From positions 26,654,788 to 26,718,787 of the forward strand of contig OX393581.1 of NCBI GenBank assembly GCA_947652605.1: a DNA stretch of 64,000 nucleotides, in the 5' to 3' direction. A program made the position numbers and the translations under genes. The DNA is from Elmis aenea. Its lineage: Eukaryota; Arthropoda; Insecta; Coleoptera; Elmidae. The notes beneath the pieces were generated by a model, which was given only the letters and a program-made list of their open reading frames with translations, did not search any database and had not been told where the DNA came from. Positions 48,121 through 59,127 of the stretch are shown here, one piece after another; within the stretch, counting starts at the first letter, position 1, and each line of letters starts with the position of its first letter.

Positions 48121-48330
48121 TTGATTTATCAGTCATTCATCCGTAGTATTCTACTTCGCTACTTATTTGGATCACGTAAAGTGACTTATTTTGGAGAGGA
48201 TGATACCGTGAAAAATGCGATAGATCAATGGTTACGCATTCAGCCAAAAAAGCTTTTTGATGGAAATAAGGCATTAGGGGATGATGGTCAAAGTGTTTTC
48301 GAAAAGAACGATACAAAAGAATGGCACATT
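48121..48330 (+). pseudogene. Mariner-like transposase C-terminal relic
   Basis: On +, FGSRKVTYFGEDDTVKNAID, then QWLRIQPKKLFDGNKAL, then a VFEKND stretch. This fits the C-terminus of mariner transposases (L.G..F..deeV..Av..Wl..qpkeFf..Gi..L..rw..ci...GdY). The DDD region upstream is gone and no ends are clear. Despite an open frame of 79 codons, it is a relic, with decayed positions such as DDGQSV where RW is expected. Confidence 0.6.
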
Positions 48331-48831
48331 CTACGTCTTAAAATTTGTATAAATAAGTAATAGGTTAAAAAAGAGTTCAGATTTAGTAATATGTTTACTG
48401 AAACACAGTTTACTTGTTAAGGTTGTACGAACAATCTGTGTATCTATATATCATTTTTCGGTATCGAGGAATTAGTAACGCGTATAATCGTAAATCATTG
48501 TACAGAGTCATCTAGGGAGAGATATATTGGTATAAACGAACTAGTTTACTGATCCTATCCGTTTTAGTTATCTACTTCTAAAGTCTTTATATCAGTTACT
48601 CAAATGAACATTGCAGAAGTTTAACCCCCTTCATGAGTTAAAGACGATTCATTTGCTACAATACAGAGATTTTCTAAAATTCCTTGTAAAAATTATTGTT
48701 GTTTGGTTTCAGTAGTCACTTGACGGAAGAAAATATGCAGCTTTAAAGAATTTTTTTAACTCTTGTCACTTAAATTTTTCCATATATTGTCATGTACATG
48801 GACTAATACAGTTTAAACATTTTTGCATACC

Positions 48832-50435
48832 CAGTGCCGTTTCTGAGTACTTGGCCGCCCGCGTGCTAACGTACGTTTTGCCGCCCCGGTAACCAAAAAA
48901 AAATTGAAATAAAAAAATAAATAATTGTCGTTGCAAGTATTATATCAAACAACATGTATACAGCGTCATTCAAAAAGTCTGCACCAAATGGGAAACATTT
49001 TTATTATTCATTTCTCAAAAAATTTTATTTTTGATAAAAGTTGGTGCATGGTCTAAAACTAATTTTAGGATAAAAAAAGTTTAATAAAAAGTCATAGGAC
49101 ACTGGATTTTAAGGATTTTTGAAATATTTGCAAAAGCAAAGTGCCCTTATTTTATGAGATACAAAAACAATTTATAGGAAAAAGTTATTTAGAATCTTAA
49201 AATAAGGCTAAATTTAAATTTTGAAGATCAAATTCAAAATTTTATTTTTTAAGAAATTTTAACATTCAAAAAGTCTGCAACAAATGGAAAAGTTTTTTAT
49301 TATTGATTTCTCAAAAAAATGTATCCTTCATTAAAGTTGGTGCATAGTCTTAAACTAATTTTAAGATAAAAACAAGTTTGATAAAAATTCATAGGACACT
49401 GGATTTTAGCGATTTTTGAAATACTTGCAGGAGTAAAGTGCCTTTATTTTAAGAGATACAAAAAAAAATTGTAGAATTAAGTTATTTAGAATCTCAAAAT
49501 AAGGCTAGATGTAAATTTTGACGGTCAAATTCCAAAATTACAATTATTACAAAATTTAAAGTACTTTACTTTTGCGAATATTTCAAAAATCGCTAAAATC
49601 TAGTGTCCTATGACTTTATTAAACTTTTTTTCATTTAAAATTAGTTTTGGACCATGCACTACCGTTTATCAACAATATAATTTTTTGAGAAATCGATAAT
49701 AAAAAACTTTTTCATTTGTTGCAGACTTTTTGAATGTTAAAATTTCTTAAAAAATAAAAATTAGAATTTGACCTTCAAAATTTAAATCTAGCCTTATTTT
49801 GAGATTCTAAATAACTTTTTCCTATAATTTTTTTTTATATCTCTTAAAATAGGGGCACTTTACTCCTGCGAATATTTCAAAAATCGTTATAATCTAGTGT
49901 TCCATGACTTTTTATTGAAATTTTTTTCATCTTAAATATTAGTTTTAGACCATGCACCAACTTTTCTCAAGAATAATATTTTCTGAGAAATCAATAATAA
50001 ACATTTTTCCCAATAGTTGCAAACTGTTTGAATGACTGTAAATTTGTCAATTTGTGTAAGAGGGATTTTCAGCGTCATCTCTTGCGCCCTTGGCACTAAC
50101 TTATCCCATTGCCAATTTTATTGCTATCTACATTGCTACAGTACGGTATACAACCGCCGATTGAGTACATAAATTTAATCGCAATCTTTACTCTCAGGTT
50201 GAAATTGCCGAATAAGCAAACTGGAGAGTGATTTACGCGTTTTTACAATTTTTTTTTAATAGTATGGAATTGAAATCTTTAATCCTTGATCATTTTTACA
50301 TACTATTTTTCAAACTAATATTTTATTTTCAATTCTTGTGAAACATTAAAAAACGCAAGGGCGGCATTTGGCCGCCCTCTAAATCGGCCGCCCACGTGCG
50401 GGGCACGCTTTCGCCCCCCGCCAGAAACGGCCCTG
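48832..50435. mobile_element. hAT element with CCGTTTCT ends and GGCCGCCC repeats, hosting a nested palindrome
   Basis: Perfect 8-bp duplication TGCATACC at 48824-48831 and 50436-50443. Ends CAGTGCCGTTTCTG and CAGAAACGGCCCTG. GGCCGCCC, GCCGCCC and CGTGC words lie near both ends. Its own sequence is about 520 bp without coding capacity. The rest is the palindromic insertion at 48959-50040. Confidence 0.94.
48959..50040. mobile_element. Palindromic TA element built of four modules (family Q)
   Basis: Opens TACAGCGTCATTCAAAAAGT and closes TGAATGACTGTA. A module of about 290 bp beginning ATTCAAAAAGTCTGC occurs at 48967 and 49263 on +, then twice inverted, ending near 49740 and 50034. Each contains a block with AAGTTGGTGCA and one with GGACACTGGATTTTA. 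A truncated relative lies at 16697-17250. Confidence 0.85.
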
Positions 50436-50443
50436 TGCATACC

Positions 50444-50663
50444 CTTGTCTAAGGATATGTTTTAAACGTATGCATGGCAAATAAAAATATTTTGAAGTCA
50501 ATAAAAAATACTATTGTTTTTAAACAGAGCTGAATGGCTCCAGTTTAATCAACATAGACAATAAACCTACGTACATCATCTTGTATGAAATTTCGAGTGA
50601 TTTACAAACAATTTAAATTTATTAGGGTTTGTTAAGGTGTGCGACATGAAAACTGAATCACCG
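50444..50663. other. Short unassigned gap between two hAT elements
   Basis: AT-rich, nothing recognised. Confidence 0.4.
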
Positions 50664-50671
50664 ATTATAAC

Positions 50672-50962
50672 CAGGGCTGTGGAGTCGGAGTTTAGAAGGA
50701 ATTTCTGGTTAGTGGAGTCGGAAAAAATGTACCGACTCCGACTCTGACTCCGAGTGTAACAAAAAATTGCGAGGTGGTCCTTTGCCGCAAAATTTAAACT
50801 CAAATTTTAAATAATTTCTTTATATTTATTTTTCTTTTTTATATTACACACACCATAAAACGTATTGGTATTTAAGTTTGTCGGAGTCGAACTACTAAAA
50901 TTATCAGGAGTCAAAGTCGGAGTCGGAGTCGAAATTTTTTTTTTACCAACTCTCCAGCGCTG
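50672..50962. mobile_element. hAT mini-element with GGAGTCGG subterminal repeats
   Basis: 291 bp, starting CAGGGCTGTGGAGTCGGAG and ending TCTCCAGCGCTG. Flanks ATTATAAC (50664-50671) and GTTATTAC (50963-50970) match at 6 of 8. GGAGTCGG / CCGACTCC words recur about ten times near the two ends, with an AT-rich core. Confidence 0.88.
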
Positions 50963-50970
50963 GTTATTAC

Positions 50971-53411
50971 TAACTAAACTACATTTTTAATTTGTAAGAT
51001 AATTCTTTAATAAGATTCTTAAAGATAAAATTTAATTAATTAATTTCTAACTATACGGTAAACAATTTTGTCTAATCGGTAAAATCATTTTAAACAACTG
51101 CGTTATCATGTTATCAATTTACATTTAGATGAATGCATCCAAACATCAACCTTTACTTTGATACGAATCGTGACGGCAGATTTTCGCTTTTCCTGGATGC
51201 CAGTTGCATTATTGCATTTCCATTAGGTTGCCTTGAATGTTTTATGTCCTTGTAGATTTACATCAATTCTTCAGGTTTCAGGATATGCTTCGCTGTAGAG
51301 CATTCTTCTCTACATGGAAGCATGTAAATTTTGCAGAATTGTTAAGTGCGATGAACTTCTTTACTCGGTTCGATAGTAAGAGCTAGTAAACCGCTGGAAA
51401 TCTTTTATGGAGCGCAGAGCAGACCAGGATATTTAAATCATCACATTTTCTCGTCTAAGAATAAAAGTACATGTCTACATTGAACTTCATGCTATCAGTA
51501 GTATTCTAAAGTTGTTTAAATTATATATATTTTTAAAAGTGATTTTGCAATATGCTGTAAGTAGGTATCTGTAAGCTGTTGTATGCAATTTATGTTCACT
51601 ATCTGTCCGATTGTCACTTCCCTTACAACTTAAGATCCACTAAACGGATATGTTTTAAGTTTTTTTTTTTAGCTAAGTGCGTATGTGGTTTCCAGAGAAA
51701 AAAAGTAGAATACTTGTTATCCGGTTGAATTTACCAAGGTAATTATTTTACTATTAAAATTACCTGCATAGCTTCCTAAGATGCCCAGATTCGTCCGAAT
51801 GCGAATATCAGTATCAGTAAAGGGTGGTATTATCCAAATATCTCCGATTACACCCTTAATAGATACTATTAGACGGGCAGCGTTCGAAGACGATCGAATA
51901 TGTCCGAACACAAGTAATAACACTGTTAAGCAGTTAGTGTTTGTGTACCATACAGGTATTAACCCCTACATGTGAATGTTGGCAATTCGCAGAGCATATA
52001 TACAGGGTGTAAACTTGGGTCACGCAACAGCAATTTTAATGGTAAAATTTTAAAAGTCGTATATTATCTCCCCTAATTATTTTAGAAAAAAGTGCAAATC
52101 GGTTTTTTGTATGGAAAAAAATTCTGTGTCTATAAATGTAATCACTATTAATTTTTAGTTTTTTAATAACTGAAAATTTTGAAAATATTACTAAACGCGT
52201 TTTGACAAAAATCTGTAGTGCCTTGGAATTTTGCTGTGACAACTGCCCATCCTAATGTCACTTTGACGCGAAATTCATTCTTAACCTTTTCGGTGCGCAA
52301 TGCTTTTAATTTTTGTGCCTGCTAACTTTCAAATGCGATAACGTTCGGGCGAGTTAACTCGTCTCAGATGATTTAAATTAGACAGTAATGGCTAGTTTAA
52401 AAATTATGACTTTTTACTGATAATTAGATCTATCCATGACTCGTAAAGCTGAACCTTTTTTTTTGACGAACTTCTTAAATAACAACAAAGATAGTCATAC
52501 AATTTCATGTATATCGCAACAATTTGTGTTACGAAAAAGTATTGGATTTAAAAAAAATCTGTTAGAAGTTGTTTATAATCAATATGGCATGAACAGATAA
52601 CCGACATTGGAAAAAAACTAATAAATCAAATAGAGTGCTCTTTGTGGTAATTTCAAATTCCACAATATCGGAGATCCATAAATATTGAGGTTATTAATTT
52701 GTGGTATTTCAGAAGAATAAATGCCAAATCACCGCTGACCGTCATCGTAAATATCCCAAGAGTTACGGACAATTTATGCTACAATTTTTTCACAATTTAT
52801 CTCTTATATATTTTTGTTGTTCTAAAATCCTTTGCCGGGATTTATTGAGCTGTATTTCTATCAAAACGCTCAAAATTCGTTTAGAGAAATCTTTAAGTCG
52901 TTATACAACATTTTAACGCCGTCCTCCGGTACCCGCAATGCAGCGAATCGTGAATAATCCTGTAAACTTTGTAGGTTATTCTGTCAACCTTTTGTAAAGG
53001 AAATCGCCACAACTTTCAGCTGGTTCGTTACCAAGAAAACACTACAGTTAACAAATATTTTCAGTAGGATTCCGTTGGAATCGTTGCCTAAGGTTTTGTA
53101 AAGTTTACACGTCTTTTTAAAATAATAGCAAAAACTGTAATTATTTACTGATAAGACATTGTTAATAAAGTAAAAGATACTCATATTTAATTAATTCCAC
53201 CAATTTAATATACTTTCTATAATTGCCCCATAAGATAAACACTTTTATAAACTATATGAATTGGTGGTAGCTAAACGTCTGTCCACGGGCTACATTCTGT
53301 TGAACTAATCAAATTTTGATTGTTTGTGTTTTTTTTACTACAGTTAAGTTTAACTATAAAAACAAATAAACAACCGTTTTAACGAATTACTATCCTAACC
53401 ATATAAACATT
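50971..53411. other. Mostly unassigned sequence
   Basis: GC-richer unique DNA at 51120-51430 and 51750-51990. The latter is open on both strands (51717-51923 minus, 51781-51975 plus) with no recognisable product. A TACAGGGTGTAAACTTGGGT terminus at 52002 has no partner. The remainder is AT-rich. Confidence 0.35.
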
Positions 53412-53419
53412 GTTTTTGG

Positions 53420-55166
53420 GGGTGTACGACAGTTGCACTGCTTAATATTTTAATCCGATTATGTAGGTACATGGCTGCACAGGTAAACGTTGAAGGGTAG
53501 AGGTAAGTTGCACTAATTACCAGATTAACAAACTAATACTGAACTATTTTTAAATATTTATTTTATAAATATACAATACAAAAATTAGTTTATATTACAA
53601 ATTACTTAAAATTATACGAAGCACATGTAACAAATTCATATCGCGATATAAGTTTATTTGTTAAGTTACATAACTTAATTTTGTACATTTTATTATTTAT
53701 TTTTTTTGGAAGATGGACGCTGTTCATTTTTATGTAAGTGTCTATTTGAAAATTGTTTAAAATATTTATAAAAGAGAAAATATTGGGATGATTGTAATAA
53801 AAGTTTCCGTTAAAATTGCTATGAAAGGATTCGCATGTGTTCGTCGTTCTTTCAGATGAAGAAGAGCAGGATGACCAAAGTTCAGGTGGAAATTGCGCAG
53901 TTTCGCAAATGTAATTTTCAACTAAATAATCGCTGAATAAGTCCAGTTTGATATCACACGGTTTAATGCTACACATGTCAAAAACAAAACAATCCGACAC
54001 ATCTTCAGGATCTAAAAACATAAGACCGAATATATGTTTCAGCCATTTTCCAGTTTCTGAGCCGTCATTATAGTTCGTTGCTAATCCTAAAGATTGAATT
54101 TTTCGCCACCAACTTTGCGCTAAATGAAATCTACAACCTATAATGTTAACTTCTGGCCACTTCTTAATAATTGCTGTATGAATCGCCTTTTCGAAGTCCG
54201 CAACTACTTTTACAGGTTTAAACTTATTGCATGTTAGTTTGTCAATTTCGTCAAACACTTCGTAATAGCTTTCAACTTTTTTATTCGGTAGCAGGCAGAA
54301 CACTAGAGGAATATAATGTCCATTTTTAATAGCGTGTAATGTAAACATTTGTGTAAAAAATTTAGCACAATATGAAAATGTTCCGTCAACATACACTACG
54401 TTACATTCGCACAAAAACTTCAAATTTTTTTGACAAGAAAACAAAACTATGTTACTTTTACTATTATTGTACAATAAAAAAATTTCATTTTGACACGTTT
54501 TAACTTCAAGATGGTTCAAAGCACTATGCACTTCACTAAGTGACTTTGGTAAACGAGGCAATTTCGCGCGACGGGCGTTATACATACACTTTTTTATATT
54601 ACATAAATCGGTAGTGTTTAAGGTTTCTGTTAAGCTTGGAGACGATTCCAATTCTCGATGCACTATTTTTGCTGGCCTTTCATATAGATCATCCACTGCT
54701 TTCCGTTTGACACTGTTAGACACTTTTTGACGTAAAATGTTTTCAGTTGCTGTATGGTTATGGTCAATTTCCTTTGATAGTATTATTGTTCCACTTACAT
54801 CTAAATATAATTTAGAGTTACAGCTTCTTTTCGTACATCTCCACTTTACACCCTTTGAAGTCTCAATATCACAATAAAATTTATGATTTTCGAAGATTAC
54901 TAACTTTTTCCCACGTACACTTAACATCGTCTCCATATCGTTATACTTTTCAATCGCAATGACAATGAAGAACTAAAAGATTTAAATGGTGTGTTGGTCC
55001 TCATTACCAATTTATCGTACCAGTTTCTTATATGAAATTCAATGTTTCTTAGGGATTAAATAGTAAAGCCAAATTACATTTGTAGTGCAACTAGGCACCT
55101 TACCTGCACTGACCCTTTTAAATCCGCCTAATGAGGGTGACGGATTAGTGCAACTAGGCGCTGCCC
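53420..55166 (-). mobile_element. Complete Mutator-like element (MULE)
   Basis: 1747 bp flanked by GTTTTTGG at 53412-53419 and 55167-55174, a perfect 8-bp duplication. Ends GGGTGTACGACAGTTGCACT and AGTGCAACTAGGCGCTGCCC. The terminal repeats are about 100 bp, imperfect, and share in order AGTTGCACT, TAATCCG, GCA(CA)GGTAA and AGTTGCACTA. The only gene is the intact transposase on the minus strand. Duplication, repeats and open gene together indicate a young, possibly active insertion. Confidence 0.9.
53602..54936 (-). CDS. FLYWCH-MULE transposase, 444 residues, intact
   Basis: Residues about 5-62 form a FLYWCH zinc finger with C34, C39, H59 and H61 in a WRCTKRSC...DHNH arrangement, which would bind the element's ends. 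The MULE catalytic domain spans about 170-380: D184 in VYVDGTF, D247 in VVADFEKA and E369 in TTNTCESFH form the likely DDE metal site. The GCRFHL motif (C268, H271) lies where MULEs carry their CxxH. The protein would cut and rejoin element DNA in the nucleus. The ATG at 54936 opens the frame, and another Met follows at codon 4. There are no internal stops. On the transcript an AATAAA signal lies about 40 bp past the stop (complement at 53558-53563). At 444 residues it is compact, and no SWIM finger is seen at the C-terminus. It is the only clearly intact transposase in the window. Confidence 0.93.
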   Translation of the reverse strand: METMLSVRGKKLVIFENHKFYCDIETSKGVKWRCTKRSCNSKLYLDVSGTIILSKEIDHNHTATENILRQKVSNSVKRKAVDDLYERPAKIVHRELESSPSLTETLNTTDLCNIKKCMYNARRAKLPRLPKSLSEVHSALNHLEVKTCQNEIFLLYNNSKSNIVLFSCQKNLKFLCECNVVYVDGTFSYCAKFFTQMFTLHAIKNGHYIPLVFCLLPNKKVESYYEVFDEIDKLTCNKFKPVKVVADFEKAIHTAIIKKWPEVNIIGCRFHLAQSWWRKIQSLGLATNYNDGSETGKWLKHIFGLMFLDPEDVSDCFVFDMCSIKPCDIKLDLFSDYLVENYICETAQFPPELWSSCSSSSERTTNTCESFHSNFNGNFYYNHPNIFSFINILNNFQIDTYIKMNSVHLPKKINNKMYKIKLCNLTNKLISRYEFVTCASYNFK

Positions 55167-55174
55167 GTTTTTGG

Positions 55175-55669
55175 ACAGCAATCTCTCGTATACTCATAAT
55201 TAGCGATATCTTTTTTAAAATCTATAGTGCACTACATTCAAACGAAAAATAAAATTTACCTTTTGTTTTAATGTTTACTATCTCCGTTGCAATTGTTTGT
55301 AGAAAAATTTCCTAAAAATAAAGTTGAAGACATGTTTGCAAACAAAAGAATAGCAAAATTTATTTGTTTGATCGTAAGCATTGTTAAATTAAATTATTAT
55401 TTTTTAAATAAATGGCTTCGTCTATTTAATTTCAAACGTAATATACAAGGTGTTTCAAAAGGAATAGTAAATATTTAACGAACTGGTAGTATCGACCATT
55501 TTGAGTTAAAAAGTTCGGATAAACATGTCTCCAATTCTTATGGTTCGGAAGATAGAGCTGTCTGATTGTTAACCTTGCAAAAGGTTGATTATTGCGTTTA
55601 TTGATTATTTAAATTATAAAACTACAAAACAAATATATGGTACAATCGTAGGGAGTTGCGTAACGTAAA
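55175..55669. other. Unassigned sequence with a solo TA-element end
   Basis: A TATACAAGGTGTTTCAAAAG terminus at about 55442 resembles the TACAGGGTGTT ends elsewhere. No partner end or coding segment. Confidence 0.35.
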
Positions 55670-56068
55670 AGATCAGAAAATTGCATGATGAACACGAGAC
55701 AAAAACAATCTCTAGAGGCCACAGAGATGAACTTTTGGAGAAGATCCTGCGGGGTCACACAACTAGACCATGTAAGAAACACTGATATAATTAATAGAAT
55801 ACAAATTAAAACAAACATCGACGACCACATAGAGAGAAAACAACTCAGAAGGTACGGCCATCTAAAAAGAATTATGTCTGTTTATAGGTGGCCAAAGAAA
55901 AATTAGTTTGGGAACCACATAAACGTAACAATAGGAGGCGACCACGGAAGGAATGGTAAGATACTGTAGAAGAAGCAATGAAAAGAAGAAACCTAACAAA
56001 GGAGATGTGTGAAGATAGGAAGAAATAGCACCTGGGGTGCCAGAAACGGCCGAAAAAGCTGTAAAAAC
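55670..56068 (+). pseudogene. C-terminal end of a non-LTR retrotransposon polymerase (RTE/Proto2-like)
   Basis: On +, SLEATEMNFWRRSCGVTQLD, then HVRNTDIINRI, IERKQLRRYGHLKRI and RWPKK. After a frameshift near 55905 it continues WEPHKRNNRRRPRKEW, a stop, DTVEEAMKRRNLTKEMCEDR and HLGC. This is the C-terminal tail common to a large insect non-LTR polymerase group (E..FWRRs...tR.drvRN...YGHv.R....RWPk...W.PpgrR.rGRPr..W). Reverse transcriptase is missing. It may be the same clade as the ORF1 fragment at 24195-25290, which cannot be shown here. Confidence 0.75.
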
Positions 56069-56077
56069 TCGCTATAT

Positions 56078-56710
56078 ATAGGATGTTTCGTAAAAAATGC
56101 AAAAAAATAAACGGGAAGCGATTCCTTATCAAAAATTAAGGGAGGTCTTTTATGTAACATTTTCTATGTAAATAAAATCAATTCTACCCAATATGAACAT
56201 AAACAAACCATGGTAACCACCAAAATGAATCATTTTATTTTAAAATACTCCTATTAATTTAATGGTTCATGTTCACTTATATTATTTTTACTCAAAAACT
56301 ATAGGTTTTACAAGAGAACTTAAAGTATAAAAAATGTTTCTAAATAAATCAAGCTTTCAAATGAACTTTTTTAAATTGCAAAATTTTACCCTAACAAAAA
56401 GTTCTTATTAAAAATTCAACAGGGGTCGCACTTTTCAACCCTCTGTGAAGGTGGGAGATGATTGAAAATACTACTATGGAAAACCTTTCAAAAAGAACAA
56501 AACATCTACCAAATGTCATTATCCTACACATCTCCAAATTTGAGAAATAAAATAAAAATCTAAAATTTTACAGCTCCCCTTTAGGGGGGTGTAACTCCGA
56601 AAAGAGACGTCTGAGGAAAAATTTTTGTACATATAAAGGACTCCCCTTAATTTTCGATAAGGAATCACCTCCCGATTTTTTTTTGCATTTTTTACAAAAC
56701 TTCTGAATAT
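56078..56710. mobile_element. Long-TIR TA element (family M)
   Basis: The left end ATATAGGATGTTTCGTAAAA and the right end reading inward from 56710 are inverted repeats of about 75 bp. Both contain AAAAAATGCAAAAAAA, GATTCCTTATC and AAAATTAAGGG. The interior has CAGCTCCCCTTTAGGGGGGT and is non-coding. The TA-rich flanks suggest a mariner-type target. Confidence 0.75.
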
Positions 56711-58082
56711 AAAAGTTATAAATAAAACACATGAATAATTAGCGATAGTTCAAAGTTGATGTACAAAAATCACACCACCAACTTCAATGCACCTTCAAGC
56801 CTATAAATAGGACGCTGGAAAATAATGGCTTAATAAAATATATCGTTAACATTACTGCTGCCATCGAAGGACGTGTTACAGATATTATGAATTTACATAA
56901 AATACTATCATGTAAGACGTATCTGAATTCAATATTAATTTGTTAGGTTGTGTAGCGGTTACTGTAAAGGTGATTAAAAATTATATTTTAAAAAAACAAA
57001 ATATTCATGTTATGGAAATTTTACTTGCGGTGGTATAAAATTTTAATAAGTTTTTGCTGTTGTAATTTTAACACCGACAACTGTTACACAAATAACTTGT
57101 CTCGTCTGCAAAGTTTGTGGCCCTTATCTAAATATTGCTTTTTTTTGTCTTGGCTTCATTATTCGAACTTTATTTTTAGATTTTGCTTTAAATTAAAATG
57201 TACTAGATGTAACAATTTTTTAAAATAGAAATGCATTCTGTTTTATCCAATAATTAACTTTAATCAAAAATTCTATTCAACTGTTGCAAACGTTAGGCAG
57301 AATAGCTTTTATCTTAACCGAGGTTTTACGAGTGTTTTTATTCCGTGTATCTGTTAATCAGTTCCACAATAAAAACTCCACTATCTTCCTTGCTTGCAAC
57401 CAGGTTACTTAATTATTCTATACCATTGCTTTATTCAAATTATCTTCCAGGTTTTTATTAAGCTTGCTCCGTTTACAGCTTTCTTTATTCGTCCCTGTCG
57501 TACTTGACTTTTAATCTTATTACACGAACTTCTAGACTAAGATATATCATCAATCTATCTACCTTGTTTTCCCCTCAATTCAATAGCTGTAAAAACATGG
57601 TTTAGTACTCAGTCTAAAAATCCACGTATCTGTGGGTTCTAACAGTTATCGACCGACTTGCAACAAGAATAATCGTCCAAAACAGGTCAAGTACGGTTTA
57701 ATTCATCAAGGTAGGCTACTCTCAAATATATCTGATAAAAATTGTCACCCCAATGTTTTTATTTTAATATAAAACACGCTTATCTATGGAACGCTATCGT
57801 ATTTTTAAGAAGTTGATACCAGAATTTTAACGTCGCATACAATAATATCACAATTTTCACGTTTTAATACTGTAAAACGTGTTATAGTCAATATTCCAAC
57901 AAATGCGCTTGTAAAACTGCGAGACTCAAAAATAGGATGCACGCCGTTGTCTAAATACTACACTTATGAAGCTAACGACTTAAACTAGGAAAGCTTGCTG
58001 GGAATGTAATAGAATGCGACAGAAAGAAAATTAACAGCATAATTAATTAAGATGCATGGGGAAAGACATGATACAATATACA
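56711..58082. other. AT-rich region, nothing recognised
   Basis: No element ends or coding segments. The open frame at 57007-57228 is cysteine- and phenylalanine-rich with no known domain. Confidence 0.35.
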
Positions 58083-58145
58083 ATTATGTTAGAACAAGAA
58101 AGAATTGAGAAAGTAGCAAGTTTTAAATATTTAGGGACAAATATT
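58083..58145 (+). pseudogene. Tiny non-LTR polymerase fragment
   Basis: On + the frame IMLEQERIEKVASFKYLGTN fits the conserved 'I..V..FKYLGs.i' motif in the thumb region of RTE/Proto2-like and related polymerases. Flanking sequence is too decayed to extend it. Confidence 0.5.
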
Positions 58146-58518
58146 ATAATTTTTTATAATATAATTTTATAGTTAATGAGGTGAAAAATAAAGATTGTGG
58201 GAAAAAAATTTAAAAAGACCAAGAAGAAAATAGGAAAACGCAACTTTTTCTTATCGACCTAAAACATAAAACTTTATAATACCTTTAAGTAACTTGAACA
58301 ACATAGATTTTTATGTTTTTTTTTTAAATTTTAAATAATTTGGAATCAAGTCGAAAATTTAGTTTTAACATCAAAGTATGATTGTATTGACTTTAAAAAC
58401 AAATTTTCAATATAGTTTTCCAAAGCCTACTAGTTTTATACTAATTAGTATTTTACTTTGTACACCAAAATTATCACGAAAACCGTAACTTCTCCATAAA
58501 TATGAATAGGAATATATA

Positions 58519-59125
58519 CAGGGTGTGTAAAAATTGGCGGTGTTCTTCGTAAAATATTAAGTCGAAAATCTTGATACAAAAATGTTGTACCATGATTCCT
58601 ATGACCTCAGGAACCATTTAAAGAAAAAAAAAATTGCCAACATTGCATACATTGATTTGCGTTTGAACATTTTTTTATCAGCAATTTTTACTTAGGTATT
58701 AACAATTTTTGTTCGAACTGAAAGCCTTTAGTTCGTAAACATAGCTGCAAACTTTTGGATATCGTAAAACACAAACTGGAAATAATTACGAGAAAAACAG
58801 AGATGACAGCTAATGACAATGTTGCCATATGTATTATTTTCCTTCAAATCAGTGATTTACATATTTTCAACACCAATTTTTGAAAGGAAGAACACAATAT
58901 CTAGGAAAAAATACTATTCGAAATTTATTTTTATTTCAAATTGCAGCTTTTTCATTTGCAAGTATTAAATAATAACGCTTATTAAAGGACTAAATGTCAA
59001 AACTTTGAGGACCTCTTGCAGACACAGCAAGCATGGTACAACATTTTCGTATTAAGATTTTCGACTTAGAATTTTACGAAGAACATCGCCACGTGTAGCG
59101 CTTCCGCCAATTTTTACACACCCTG
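58519..59125. mobile_element. Long-TIR TA element (family L), copy 2, inverted
   Basis: Starts CAGGGTGTGTAAAAATTGGC and ends ACACACCCTG between TA dinucleotides. It is in the opposite orientation to copies 1 and 3: its left interior matches their right interiors (CCTATGACCTCAGGAACCAT). The left terminus lacks 18 bp (AAGCGCTACACGTGGCGA) that are present in its right terminus and in the other copies. Non-coding. Confidence 0.88.
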
Positions 59126-59127
59126 TA

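Noticed and set aside
51717..51975. Open frames on both strands in a GC-richer patch, with a possible minus-strand donor after SYAG
   Set aside because: Neither peptide is recognisable, and splice-like AG/GT words are too common to support an exon.
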